NCBI GenBank assembly: GCA_032871835.1
Contig: CM065300.1
Span: 114,821,088-114,885,087 of the forward strand
Direction of reading: 5' to 3'
Source: Dipteronia dyeriana
Taxonomy: Eukaryota; Streptophyta; Magnoliopsida; Sapindales; Sapindaceae
DNA length: 64,000 bases
A program made the position numbers and the translations under genes. How positions within the stretch are numbered: the stretch's first letter is position 1; every line of letters starts with the position of its first letter. Of this stretch, positions 44,541 to 56,975 are shown piece by piece. A model generated the notes under the pieces. It had not been told where the DNA came from. It worked only from the letters and a program-made list of their open reading frames with translations, and did not search any database.

Positions 44541-46101
44541 TGAAACAAATATTATGGTGTGTAATATATTAATATAGGGGGGGGGGGTGAATAGACTTTA
44601 AACAAATTTACCCAATTTTCGTTAAAGGTCAAGATTACGAAAATGCCCCTAGCTAGTTACAATAAAATCACAAGTGTAAAAATGCTGAAATATAAACGAC
44701 ACTTGAAATATACGTGGAAACCCTCCAAATGAGAAAAACCATGGACTGATGAGTGCGCCATACTAGAACCTTGAATCCACTAATGGCAAGGAATTACAAC
44801 CTAATCTCGGTTTAATCCACCACCACTACCTAATCCCGGTATAAGTGAATCTAGTTCTTCTTGTTTGTGCTTTAAGCTACCTACTCCCGGAAGCAACACA
44901 AGTATTACTTCTCAATGAAGAGATAATGTGTCCTAAGTGAATATGTGATGATATTCAATGAACAAACAAGGTTAGGAAACCCTATATGCTTATCTAGGAT
45001 AATGAGATGACAATAAATGCAATCCTAGATATCAAGTGCTAAATGACATGTTCAAATACCTTAGCTAAACTTAGATAAATCAATCCTATGAAGCTATCAC
45101 AATACAACACTCAATCATGTCATCACAACAATCTCTAATTTGTATCTAGAAATATTCTATGAGAATACAATTAATTAAAGAGATGGTTTAGCAAGCAAAA
45201 ACATTTAACTTGTAAGAAGATAGTGAAGAGCTTACCAAACAAGATGTGATGAAGCAACCCTATCCATAGATGCACTCTAGATGAACTTAGATGATGCAAG
45301 ATGAAGTTTTGATGCACACGGGAATGCTTTGAGTGAGTAAAAATGAGTTCTTGAAAGTGTTTTTCCTTTGAAATGTGTTCTAAGGAAAATATATGATGTT
45401 TTGAACTCTTACACGACCTTAAGACAATGAGATATATATATATATATATATATATATGAGATCCAAACAAAGTGACGTCGTTTTGGAAAAAATGTTACAG
45501 CTTCTTCAATGTGCGCTGGTCAAGTAGTGCACTGCCTAAAACTTTCAATAGGCGCTGGTCGAGTGGCGCACATCAGTGGATCAACACAAGCGCAAAACTG
45601 CTGGAATGTTTACGCTGGTGGGGCTGCTCTAGTTGAGTAGCGCACGCCCACTTTTTGCATCTTTGTGCGGGTGCAGTAGTGCACCTCAGTGGCACAAAAC
45701 TAGCGACAGTCCACTGTAAATGTTGTGCTGGTCGAGTAGCGTACCACCAGCGCAATTCCTACTTCAACACTTGATCATTGGTATATACAAGCAACAAGTA
45801 CAAGAGTGATGAAAATGCATTCTATTTTAATGCCTAGCATGACATAAAACTTTCATAGCAAGCTGCAAATAGGTCAACAAGAGTCATTTAAACTAAAATG
45901 CACATAAGAAAACACTCAACATATAAGATCAAGAGTTATGCATGAATATGTGAGTGTGTGTAACTGTCTCTTCAAAGTAAGTAAGCACAAGAATTTTGGT
46001 GCTTCTCCTCTTGAGGTCTTGAGAGCCTAAGCTACCCTTACATGAACTCCAACAATGTGGTTGCTCAGGAAATAAGCCAATCATCAAATGAGGACTTTTC
46101 A
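44541..46101 (-). repeat. Sirevirus 3' LTR
   Basis: Plus view TGAAACAAATATTATGG...GAGGACTTTTCA. Contains an 11-G run (44,577-44,587), a (TA)n tract (about 45,432-45,457) near the likely promoter and the GCGCTGGTCGAGTAGCGCAC repeats (45,505-45,750). Confidence 0.9.
45505..45750 (-). repeat. GTCGAGTAGCGCAC-type dispersed repeats in LTR
   Basis: Five to six degenerate copies of GCGCTGGTCGAGTAGCGCAC, each bracketed by GCGC-like half-sites. The same set recurs at 53,535-53,785 in the other LTR. Confidence 0.7.
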
Positions 46102-47316
46102 ATCTCCTCCTTTGGCTATTTCGTGACAAAACCACCACTCACATTGATCCTCACAAAACAAAATAGAAAAAACACCGGGAAGATATTCTACATTACAAAG
46201 AGATAAACATAAAAAAAAACTTCAAGTCTTCAATCTCTTGTAGAACTATCAACCCTATACACAAGGCAAGCACAAATACACTTTCCAAACCAAGTGCATG
46301 TGAAATGATCAAGTGAATATAAAACAAAAGCATTTGCATTTGGAAATATGAGTATGATATCATGAAATGCTCATGCAATGCTCCCCCTCAACGGGTTACT
46401 CCCTCTACATGTAATCTCCCCCTTACATGTAAACTCCCTTTTCAAACCAACACATGCTACTCTCCTTTAGCCAACACTACTCCCCCTTTTTTTCATGATA
46501 TAGTCAAAGGAGAAGTCCCCAACCGGGTCACTCAAGGCAAACAAAGAAAATAGCATACAAGATGGTTGCATAATTATATAAGTCACATTTATGCAATCTC
46601 AATTGATGGGAGAGACACAATGAGATTTATTTGAAGACAATGTGTGAATCAAAAAGTGTTTTGCATACAAGACATGTTGCATTCAAGTCCAAAAACAATG
46701 GTATTTGGTAAAGCAAATGACAAAGGTTTCCAATATAATTCAAACCAATTTCACAATTTGTCATGAGAGAAACATGGATATAGAGTTCTTATAGATATCA
46801 AGTTTGAAAGGCACTATATCCAACTTTAAAAGCTAAACATGGGATGAGCAACTTTGCACCATATTTGATTTTTCCGGGAGGATACCCATATGATAATAGC
46901 CATGTTCAACTAATAAAGAAATAGAGACATTTACTAAACATTTTAGTCTCACTAGTATGTTTCACACAATGGGTTGCATTTAACAATTGCAATCAACAAA
47001 TCATGCCTTATCATTTTTCATTAGCATGTCATTTAAGAATCATCATGTCATGGAGATAATTATAGGTCATTCAACATGTACTTCCAATGTATATCTCATA
47101 GTCCAAAAAAGTATTTTTGAACATAAATATGACATGGATTGTAATCAAAGCAAAGTTCACACTTATTTAAGAAAAGACAATATACTATAAGTGCAACCAA
47201 GTCACTCAAGCAATCAATAAAGAGGCATAAACATATTTAAGAAAAATTGCATGCAACAAGTATACAATAGCCCTCTTTGCTTGAGTTCCCCATATGTGGT
47301 CAAAGACCACAACACA
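46102..47316 (-). other. Sirevirus 3' untranslated region with multiple purine tracts
   Basis: Between RNase H and the 3' LTR. On the minus strand there are repeated AAGGGGGAGA-like tracts (complements near 46,380, 46,400, 46,418, 46,435, 46,460 and 46,481), and the true polypurine tract AAAGGAGGAGAT (complement of 46,102-46,113) abuts the LTR. No env-like ORF is visible. Confidence 0.65.
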
Positions 47317-49499
47317 TCAATCCATTAAACAAATCCCAATAGATCTACTAAGAGTCTTGAATCTAGTAGCATCTAAGAGTTTAGTAAATAGATCCACTAG
47401 TTGATCATTTGTACCTACATGCTCAAGTACAAGGCATTTGCTCTCAACTATTTCTCTAATGAAATGATGACGGATGTCAATATGCTTAGTCCTAGAATGC
47501 TGAACCGGATTCTTTGAAATATTAATTGCACTCATGTTATCACAAAAGAGAGTAAGAGTACCTTGATTGAATCCATAGTCGACTAGCGTTTGCTTCATTC
47601 AAAGGAGTTGTGTGCATCCACTCCCAGCAGCAATGTATTCGGCCTCAGCAGTGGACAAGGAGATCGAATTTTGCTTATTGCAAAACCAAGAGACAAGGTT
47701 GTTATCAAGGAAAAAGCAACCGCTCGATGTACTTTTCCTATCATCATAATTTCCTGCCCAATCTGCATCACTAAAGCCTACAAGACTAGCATCAATGTCA
47801 AAAGAGTACCAAATCCCATAGTTGGATGTCCCATTCACATATCGAATGATTCTCTTAACAGAAGAGAGATGGGACTCTTTAGGATCCGCTTGGTACCTAG
47901 CACACACATCCACACTAAAGAAGACATCGGACCTACTTACGGTCAAATAGAGCAAGCTACCAATCATGCCATGATATAAAGTTTGGCCCACACTTTTACC
48001 ACTAGCATCCTTGCTTAGCTTCAAAGTGGTACTCATAGGTGTATCACAATGTTTGGCACTTTCAAGGCCAAATTTCTTCACTAGGTTTTTGGCATACTTA
48101 GCTTGAGATATGAAAATCCCATCATCCATTTGCTTAATTTGTAAACCTAGGAAGTAACTCAACTCACCAACAATACTCATCTCAAATTCATGAGACATGA
48201 CATCATCAAATTGTTGGACTTTGGTGTCATTGGTGGAGCCAAAGACTATCTCATCAACATAGATTTGAGCTATGAAGAGCTCATCTTTATTTTTCTTGAT
48301 GAATAGAGTCTTGTCAACACTACCCCTAGTGTAGCCATTGTCTACGAGATATTGGGTGAGATGCTCATACCAAGCCCTTGGTGTTTGTTTCAACTCATAT
48401 AAAGCTTTGTTGAGGTGATAGACATGATTAGGATGGTGAGGATCCATAAACCTTTTGGGTTGATTAACAAACACTTCCTCTTGCAAGAAGCCATTGAGGA
48501 AGGCACTCTTAACATCCATTTGATATAATTTGAACTTGTGCAAGCAAGAAATGGATAAAAGAAGCCTAATGGACTCAATCCTAGCAACGGGAGCAAATGT
48601 CTCCTCAAAGTCAATACCCTTAATTTGAGAGTATCCTTGTGCTACAAGCCTAGCCTTGTTTTGCACAATATTGCCATCCTCATCGGATTTGTTCCTATAT
48701 ACCCACTTGGTACCTATCACATTGGTGTTCTTGGGCCTAGGAACTAGAGTCCAAACCTCATTCCTTTCAAATTGGTTAAGCTCTTCTTGCATGGCAAGAA
48801 CCCAAAATTCATCTTTTAAGGCTTCATCAATTTTCTTGGGTTCTATTTGAGAGGTGTAACATGTGTAGCTAATTAGATTAGCCATTTGATGCCTAGTCCT
48901 AACACCCTCACTAACCTCTCCAATGATGTCCTCTTTGTCATGGAGTTTCCTAACCCATGGAACAGATTCTTTTGAGTTCAAGAGAGGAAGCCTATCAATA
49001 GGTTGTGTTATGTCATCATCAAGATTAGTCTTTTCAACATAAGAGATATCAACAACCTTCTCCAAAGGGGAGTCATCAACTAAATCTACCTCCTCCTCAT
49101 GGTCATTAGTTTTAAGCCTAGTATCATCAATGACAACATTAGATGATTCTATTACGGTCCTAGTTCTTAGATTAAAAACTCTATAGGCAATATTATGCAA
49201 GGCATAGCCAATGAAGATACCCTCATCACTCTTAGCATCAAATTTGCCAAGTTGATCACGGTTATTCAAAATGTAGCATTTGCTTCCAAAGGCGTGGAAG
49301 TAGTAAACATTCGGCTTCCTACCTTTCCATAACTCATAGGAGGTTTGCCTAGTGTGGGGCCTAAGGAAGACTCTATTTCCTATGTAGCAAGCCATATTGA
49401 CGGCCTCGACCAAAAGATTCCTAAGGACATTGTTGTTAAGCAACATCATATGAGCCATTTCTTGAAGAACCCTATTTTTCCTCTCAACAACTCCATTTT
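47317..49499 (-). pseudogene. Sirevirus integrase C-part, reverse transcriptase and RNase H
   Basis: Minus strand. The frame 49,458-47,599 has the integrase C-terminus ([19 protein letters not shown], residues 40-58), RVT_2 (from about residue 205: [44 protein letters not shown]) and RNase H ([19 protein letters not shown], then [11 protein letters not shown]). The RT active site reads YVDE at about residues 400-403 (48,250-48,261) where YVDD is required. A TGA at 47,599-47,601 stands where a Trp is usual; the same frame continues to 47,317 with LFCDNMSAINISKNP and HIDIRHHFIREIV, completing RNase H. Domain order and length suit a Sirevirus pol. Confidence 0.92.
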
Positions 49500-50211
49500 G
49501 TTAAGGTGTCCTAGGAGCCGAAAACTCATGAGAAATGCCTAGAATATTGCAAAATTTTTCAAAATGGGCATTCTCATATTCCTTCCCATGGTCACTTCTA
49601 ATTCTCTTAATGCTTTTAATCTTAGAGTTCATTTCATTTTGGATTTTAGAGCAAATCATTTTAAATTTGTCAAAAGTTTCAGATTTTTCTCTAAGGAAAT
49701 AAGGCCAAGTGTACCTAGAGAAGTCATATACACACATAAAAATGTATCTCTTTCCACCTAAACTCTCAGTTTGCATAGAACCCATAAGATCCATGTGGAG
49801 AAGCTCTAGAGGTTCTTTGGTGGTTATATACTTGCCTTTTTTATGCATACTTTTGGTTTGCTTCCCTTGTTGGCAAGGTCCACAAACACCATTAACCTTG
49901 TTCCCAAGCTTGGGAAGGCCTCGCACAACATTGAACTTATCTAAGTTTTTTAAATCCTTAAAATTCATGTGACCAAGTCTTTCATGCCACAACTCTATTT
50001 GCTCATCCTTGGACACATTATAAGACACATTTCTAGCCTCAAGACAATAGCAATTGTCACTAGACCTCATACATTTTAAAAAGGTTTGTCCATTAGGCAA
50101 TATGATTGAACAATCATTTTTCCTAAACCAGACGGAGAGTTCATCATCACTAAGATGTGAAATGCTTATCAAATTGGTCTTTAGACCATCAACATACAAA
50201 GCATTGGACAA
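49500..50211 (-). pseudogene. Sirevirus pre-integrase and integrase core
   Basis: Frame 50,211-49,501. Protease C-end (LYVDGLKTNLISISHLSDD), the HHCC pre-integrase finger (WHERLGHMNFKDL, then CGPCQQGKQ), the catalytic core with HMDLMGSMQTES (first Asp) and RSDHGKEYEN (second Asp). A TAA at 49,501-49,503 replaces the usual CAA just before [10 protein letters not shown], which holds the catalytic Glu (about 49,482). The rest of the core reads on in the same frame into the next entry. Confidence 0.9.
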
Positions 50212-50432
50212 TGAGGGTAATCCGGGAATGGCAATGGTTCCCTTTCCTTTGACCTTTTTTTGGATCCATCATCAAAGGTGACATTTCCTCCCTCCTCCAT
50301 CACAAGAGTCTCAAAGGAACTTTTATTTCCAGTCATGTGCCTAGAGCACCCACTATCCAAATACCAAAAATCACAAGAATGAGCTTTCAAAGCAATTTGT
50401 GCAACATGGCAATGGTGTTCATCCTTTCTAAT
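50181..50432 (-). pseudogene. Sirevirus aspartic protease, frameshifted
   Basis: Minus strand from about 50,390: WYLDSGCSRHMTGN carries the DSG catalytic triad. A frameshift in the T7 run near 50,253-50,259 (plus strand) moves the sequence out of frame before the C-terminal part, which is read in the 50,211-49,501 frame. Confidence 0.85.
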
Positions 50433-52478
50433 TCACCTAGGTACAGTATTTTCCTTCCTAGTGGTCAATAGTACATGGGCTCTAAATGTCCTAGGATCAT
50501 GCAAAGGTGTTCCACTTTTCCTAGTGACATGCATCATGGCTCTAGATGTCCTAGGTTCATGTACCATGGCTCTAGCTTTTTTCTTCTCTATCATGCTTTC
50601 AATCCTATACAATTTGATATACCTAAAACAATTTGGTCTAATGTGACCATCAATACAACAAAAATGACATGTAGGTAAAAGGTTAGGAATTATACCATAT
50701 CCTTGAGGATGCATTGGAGCCTTCCCATATCTTTGTGGTTGTCTTGCTTGTTGTTGAGGAGCTTTCCTTCTTTGTTGTTGAGCAAGACTTGATTGCTTCC
50801 TTGGTTGAGCTTGCATGATAGGTGCCTTCCCTTTGTGAGCTTTTGGTTGAGGGAGGTTAACTTGAGGAGCCCTTGTAGGATGAGCTTGAGGTGGGCTTCT
50901 TGGTGCCACCTTCACTTGAGCATTATTTGAACACTCTCCTAGATCAAGCTTCTTCCTAGGAGTTTGATGAGGAGATGACCCATTGAATTTCATGCTTCTT
51001 ACAAAAATGGTCATGCTTGAAGTGGAGGACATCTTGTCATTTTCAAACCCAAGCCTCTTCTTGTCACTTGGCCTCTTTCCAACATCTAACATATGGTCAA
51101 GTTTCTTGGTGCTAGAGTTCATCTTGGCCAACAACTCTCTAGAATCTTCAAGCTCTTTCTTTAACCCTTTTTCACTCCTCTTAGATATTTCCAACTCTTC
51201 ATTTAGTTGGTCAACTTGAGTTGAGAGGTCTAGGTTTTCTTCTTTTAATCTCTCGATCTCATTCTTGTTCTTTAATCTTGAGCTCTCAAACTTAGCCATG
51301 TAGTCCTTGAGATCCATCCTATCCACACTTCCATTTGTGGATTGTGATGAAGATCCATCATCACTTGAGTAGTCTTTCTCTTGACTATCATTCTTTTCTT
51401 CACTAGCATCTTTGCTCCTAAGAGAGGATGTAAATGCTATGAAGTTAACCATGAGTTCTTCATCATCCAAAGACTCATCTCCTTCATTAGAGTTATCACT
51501 TTCACTCCACATGGCAGCCATCACTTTTCCCTTCTTCTTGTTCTTGTGATTTGCACATTCCGGGGCAAAGTGACCTATTCCACCACATTCATAGCGTTGG
51601 ATTCCTTTCTTCTCGGTCTTTTCTTGCCTAGGCTCAAACTTTTTAAAGGGAGCCTTTTTCTTCAAGTCTTGACCCTTGGATCCAAAGCCTTTCTTCTCGG
51701 ACTTGTAGAATTTCTTGAACTTCCTCATTAGCAAGACCATCTCTTCATCTGAGTCATCACCTTCAAGTCTTTGCTTATTTGATGGTGTGGGGTTAGGACA
51801 TTTCCTAGATTCATAAGCTAGAAGCCTCTCAATCACTTCACTAGGCTTCATGTCCTTTTACCCACTATTCTCTTCCAAAGCCATCACCTTAGACTCAAAT
51901 CTATCGGGTAGAGATCTCATTATCTTCTTCTTGATCTTCATATCCGAATAAGGATTACCAAGTTGATGACTTTGGTTCACAATGTCCATCAACCTCACTT
52001 CAAATTCGTTGAAGCACTCATTCTCATCCATCTTGAGCAATTAAAATTGTATTTAGAGAACTTGAAGCTTCGATTCCTTAACCACCTCGGTTCCCTCATG
52101 TGCAACTTCTAGGATGTCCCATGCTTCCTTAGCTATCCTAGTATTTTGAACCAACTTGTATTGGTTATCATCCATTGCACAAAGGATGGCATGCATTGCC
52201 TTTCTATTACACTTTGAAGCCTCAAACTCTTGTGCATTCCACTGAGCCTTTGGTTTGAGTATATCATCTTCTCAATCTATAGGAGTCATCATGGGTAGAG
52301 TGTATCCATCTTCAACTGGCATCCATGCCCTGTCATGAATTTGGCATATGTACGACTCCATCTTGCCTTTCCAAGAGGCATAATTCAACCCGGTGAGGAG
52401 TGGAGGTCTAGTGCTGGAAGCTCCCTCATTGCCACCGTTTCCACTCATTGTGTTTATGAATGAATGATATGAATGCAA
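50433..52478 (-). pseudogene. gag: Sirevirus gag, interrupted
   Basis: From ATG 52,478 or the internal ATG at MSGNGGNEG. N-terminus GLNYASWKGKMESYI (DUF4219-like), then a TGA after PMMTPID (about 52,275). The UBN2 part EFEASKCNRKAMHAILCAM runs to about 52,075. Two stops follow near 52,040-52,060, then MDENECFNEFEVRLMDI (52,031 down), a TAA near 51,855 and the long frame 51,851-50,433. That frame has a basic linker and a knuckle in which the first Cys is Arg (RYECGGIGHFAPEC, about 51,590-51,550). Then come an acidic stretch, a coiled coil around 51,300-51,100, a Gln/Pro/Lys-rich tail and a second, intact CCHC (CHFCCIDGHIRPNC, about 50,670-50,630). Long gag with coiled coil is typical of Sireviruses. 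Confidence 0.88.
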
Positions 52479-52558
52479 GTGTATGAATGGTCAACACAAA
52501 CACACAAAATGCAACACACACCAAAATGAGCAAGGATCACCTATGTATGTCTAGGAAC

Positions 52559-52573
52559 CTGCTCTGATATCAA
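52559..52573 (-). other. Sirevirus primer-binding site
   Basis: Minus strand TGATATCAGAGCAGG directly after the LTR end. It matches the usual TGGTATCAGAGC (initiator Met tRNA) apart from one base. Confidence 0.8.
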
Positions 52574-52574
52574 T

Positions 52575-54135
52575 TGAAATAAATATTATGGTGTGTAATA
52601 TATTAGTCTAGAGGGGGGTGGATAGATTTTAAACAAATTTACCCAATTTTTGTTAAAGGTCAAGATTACGAAAATGCCCCTAGCTAGTTACAATAAAATC
52701 ATAAATGTAAAAATACAGAAATATAAACGACACTTGAGATATACGTGGAAACCCTCCAAATGGGAAAAACCATGGGCTGATGAGTGCGCCACACTAGAAC
52801 CTCGAATCCACTAATGGCAAGGAATTACAACCTAATCCCGGCTTAATCCACCACCACTACCTAATCCCGGTATAAGTGAACCTAGTTCATCTTGTTTGTT
52901 CTTTATGCTACCTACTCCCGGAAGCAACACAAGTCTTACTTCTCAATGAAGAGATAATGTGTCCTAAGTGAATATGTGATGATATTCAATGAACAAACAA
53001 GGTTAGGAAACCCTATATGCTTATCTAGGATAATGAGATGACAATTAATACAATCATAGATATCAAGTGCTAAATGACATGTTCAAATAGCTTAGCTAAA
53101 CATATATCAATCAATCCTATGAAGCTTTTACAATACAACACTCAATCATGTCATCACAACAATCTCTAATTTGTATCTAGAAATATTCTATGAGAATACA
53201 ATTAATTAAAGCGATGGTTTAGCAAGCAAAAACATTTAACTTGTGAGAAGATAGTGAAGAGCTTACCAAACAAGATGTGATGAAGCAACCCTATCCATAG
53301 ATGCACTCTAGATGAACTTAGATGATGCAAGATGAAGTTTTGATGCACACGGGAATGCTTTGAGTGAGTAAAAATGAGTTCTTGAAAGTGTTTTTCCTTT
53401 GAAATGTGTTCTAAGGAAAATATATGATATTTTGAACTCTTACACGACCTTAAGACAATGAGATATATAAATATGAGATCCAAACAAAGTGATGTCATTT
53501 TGGAAAAAAACGTTCCAGCTTCTTTATTGTGCGTTGTTGAGGTGTTCTGGTCAAGTAGCGTACTACCTAAAAATTTCAATAAACGCTGTCGAGTGGCACA
53601 ACACAAGCGCAAAACCACTGGAATTTTTACGCTGGTAGGGCTGCGCTAGTCGAGTAGCGCACAACCAGCGCACGCCCACTTTTTGCATCTTTGCATGGGT
53701 GTAGCAGCGCACCTCAGTGGCGTATAACTAGCGACAGTCCACTGTGAATGTTGCGCTAGTCGAGTAGCGTACCACCAGTGCAATTCCTACTTCAACACTT
53801 GATCATTGGTACATACAAGCAACAAGTACAAGAGTGCTGAAAATGCATCCTATTTTAATGCCTTGCATGACATAAAACTTTCATAGCAAGATGCAAATAG
53901 GTCAACAAGAGTCATTTAAACTAAAATGCACACAAGAAAACACTCAACATATAAGATCAAGAGTTATGCATGAATATGTGAGTATGTGCAACTAACTCTT
54001 CAAAGTAAGTAAGCATAAGAATTTTACCTTTGGTGCTTCTCCTCTTGAGGTCTTGAAAGCCTAAGCTACCCTTACATGAACCCCAATAATGTGGTTGTTC
54101 ACGAAATAAGCTGTTCAAAAAATGAGGACTTTTCA
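52575..54135 (-). repeat. Sirevirus 5' LTR
   Basis: 1,561 bp, same ends as the 3' LTR. Shorter G run (GGGGGG at about 52,612) and no long (TA)n tract; repeats of the GTCGAGTAGCGCAC type at 53,535-53,785. Length equality with the partner LTR hides several balancing indels. Confidence 0.9.
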
Positions 54136-55207
54136 TATTTAATCAACAATAAAAGCCAATCCTAGTTAAACATGTTATACGAATTAAACAAGAGATTCTA
54201 GAGCATGTAGAGATTACCTAGTCAAAGACAAACAAGAAAACCATGCTTGGAAGATGCAAGGATGATGCTAGATGCTCATGGATTAAAGTTTGGTTTAGTC
54301 AAAATGGTTTCTTGGAGCTCTCTCTGACTAGGATTTAATTTCTCTCTCTAAGGGAATTAATTTTAGAGCTCTAGGTCTAATTGGGAAAGAAGATAATGTA
54401 TTTATAGGGTCCAAATCAAACTATGACGTTTTGGGAAAGAAAAAAATAATTTCAAGGCGTCAAAAGCGACCTTAGGGTGACCTGGATGATAGGTTGCTTC
54501 AAGGTCGTAATGCTCTTAGGTTTGGGTGCCAAAATACGCTTAAAAAAATGACTTGGAAGTCAGGTCACCCTGAGGTTGCTATACTCTCGGGAAAAACATA
54601 ACAACACAACAGCTCAAGATTCGAGCTACCCAAAATATGACTGAACGACATCGAAACCTTTCTTATAATATACTGCTGGAAAGGTATGGAAGTCTACTTT
54701 CTTCTCAAAACATGATTTGAATGTCTATGAAAAGAGTTATGGTTAAATGAGTGACCAAAGGTCAGATTTGGACATTAACAAGAAAGCCCAAACTCATGAA
54801 AAAAACCATGTGACCAAAGACCAAACTAATAGAAGAATAGGACCATCACAAATAGTCACTCAACACACTAAAACAAGCACACCATTGTACAAGTACGGAC
54901 ACAACACAAAACCACACTCAAATCTAGAAATGAAGTGCAAATGTAATTGTGAAGGAATGCACACATGAGCAATAAGAAACAATGCAAGAATGAGAAAAGT
55001 GCATGTGTGTGTGTGTGTGTATATGCAACTAAATCTCTTCAAAGAGTTAAGTAAAGTGCTGAGAGATATACCTTTGAAGTGGTCTTGAGTTTGATGATGC
55101 CAATAAAGCTTGATCACAAGCAATAAGGCTTAATCTACCCTTAAATGTTAATCCCCAATTGTGGTTTGTCAATCGAAATAAGTCAATCAATAAATAAGGA
55201 ACTTACA

Positions 55208-55822
55208 TTTTTTTAATTCCTATTTCTTAATCTATTTATGGATTCTGAAAATCTACACATTTCTTAAACATCTCGAATCATCTGAAAATCTATTTTAAAG
55301 ATAAATGAATAAATCATTTACTTATACTATTCTTCTAAATAATTAATGCTAACATATAATTCTAAAATAAATAACTTAAATCATAGAAAAAAACAATTCA
55401 CTCACATAATTCCTGTGCTCAAATCTGTTCTGGGACTAGGTTCCCTCTGAATTCATCACTTTTTGGATCCATCATGAACATATCTCCAGCTACACCTTAT
55501 TTCTTTCAAATCTCATATCTGCCTATCTCTATATATATATTTCTCTCACGCACACACACCAGATCTCATGCTTTTTTTCTTTTCATTCTTTTTTCTTCTT
55601 TTCTTTCTTTCTTTGCTTTTGTTTTCTGTTTTCTTCGCACTCATCCCTCACATCTCTCTTCTCACGTCTCTTTTTTAATATATTCCCCTCTTTTTTTTTA
55701 TCCTCTTCTCATCTTCTTGTCACCTTGCTTGCTACCTAACCCTCCACTCACCAACACGGTAACACTTGCCATCTTTCTTTACTTTTTATTATTAAAAATT
55801 CTCACCTCAAACTTACCAGGTC
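55208..55822 (-). repeat. Array LTR4, middle part
   Basis: Resumes after S1 and runs through the CT tract (about 55,568-55,625) to CTTACCAGGTC, where S2 is inserted (TSD AGGTC/AGGTA). Confidence 0.8.
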
Positions 55823-56975
55823 TGTAAGTTCCTCGGTTTTTTATTGGTTTATTTTGATTGACAAACAGCATATTGGGGAATGAGCACGTAAAGGTAGTTT
55901 AGGTGATCCTTGTTCATGACCAAGCTCAAGCATCTAAGGTATATCTCTTACTTAATTTTATAGAAGAGATATAGTTGCACACACTTACAACTCATGCGTA
56001 TTTCTTATTCGTATATGTTGTGTGTTTATATGAATGTGCATTCATGTTTTGATATCTCTTCTTGCATATTTATATTGATCACATCTTTGCATTTGTATTT
56101 ACATGCATTATGTATTGCTCACACACACACACACTTACTTTCATTTGACTTGTTATGCATGTGTGCTTCATTGATGTCTATATGCATTCATAGTGTGTTT
56201 GATATGGGTTTAATTCGTATTTCATTGCTTGATCGGATACATCCACACATTCACGATGGTATGCTTGTTTTAGCACACTGAGTGACCATTTGAGAAGGTT
56301 CCATTATTCTCTTAGTTTGGTCTTTGGTCACATGGTTTTATTCCTTGAGTTTGGGTATTCTTGTTAAAGTCAAAATTTGACATTTGGTCACTCATTTTAC
56401 TATAACTATTCCTACCATTATCCAAATCATGTTTCATTAATTAGAGTAGAATGTATACCTCTATACCTTTCTAACGGTATATTATATGAAAGGTTTGGAT
56501 GTCGTTTGGTCATGTTTTGAGCCTTTTGAAAATGGGGCTGGGATGTTGAATTCCCAGTGCGCCCGACCTGTGCAATAACCTGACGGATGTTTTTTTAATC
56601 TCTATGCATGGACACTTGCGTGGTTACTGCACGGGTCACTGTGCGGATATGGACCAGCGCATAGATTCGTGCATTACGTGAATCTAGGTAGGTTTTTTTC
56701 AAACGATGTCGTTTTGTTTTTGCTTTATATATATGTTATCTTCTTCCCCATTTAGACCTAGAGCCCGTGGTTTTTCCCTTGTCGAAGGGTTTCCACGTAT
56801 ATATCATGTGTCATTTATTGTTTTAAGCATAATTAGTTTAATTGAATGCTTTATAATTTGGGGTAATATTTGGGGATATTGAATAATTGAAAAATTGGTA
56901 ATTGATTCGATTAAAACCTATTCACCCCCCCCCCCCCATCTAGCTATGGACACACACACTTTTAAGGGAATTTCA
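55823..56975 (+). repeat. S2: solo LTR, inverse orientation to S1
   Basis: 1,153 bp, TGTAAGTTCCTC...GGGAATTTCA, TSD AGGTC (55,818-55,822) and AGGTA (56,976-56,980). Lacks about 700 bp that S1 has, between the ACGTGGAAACCC-type block and the CTCTAGGTC block. Includes a 14-C run at about 56,925-56,938. No internal region. Confidence 0.82.

Larger units (their letters stand above)
44541..54135 (-). mobile_element. Sirevirus-type copia retrotransposon
   Basis: 9,595 bp, LTRs 44,541-46,101 and 52,575-54,135 (each 1,561 bp), TSD TATTT (44,536-44,540 and 54,136-54,140). Primer site complementary to initiator Met tRNA next to the right LTR and a purine tract next to the left LTR fix the minus orientation. 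Long gag with zinc knuckles, then protease, integrase, RT and RNase H; gag composition and the long purine-tract-rich 3' region indicate the Sirevirus (SIRE/Maximus) lineage. Five or more nonsense/frameshift changes. Equal LTR lengths and close similarity suggest a fairly recent insertion. Confidence 0.93.
43743..55207 (-). mobile_element. S1: solo LTR of a copia-like family, hosting the Sirevirus element
   Basis: Plus-strand view: TGAAATTCCCCTTAA (43,743) to AAGGAACTTACA (55,207), about 1.87 kb once the nested element (44,541-54,135) and one TSD copy are removed. Matches S2 (55,823-56,975) in inverse orientation, including shared GTGAATAGGTTTTAATCG and GCTCTAGGTCTAA blocks. No internal coding region belongs to it. 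It sits in a T-run, so its target duplication (ATTTT-like) is ambiguous. Confidence 0.75.

Noticed and set aside
45573..45755. Minus-strand 60-codon ORF in the Sirevirus LTR
   Set aside because: It is the translation of the GTCGAGTAGCGCAC repeats and is not conserved in the partner LTR.
47590..47979. Plus-strand ORF of 129 codons, and similar plus-strand ORFs at 49,709-49,972 and 51,381-51,731
   Set aside because: Antisense shadows of the Sirevirus RNase H, integrase and gag frames.
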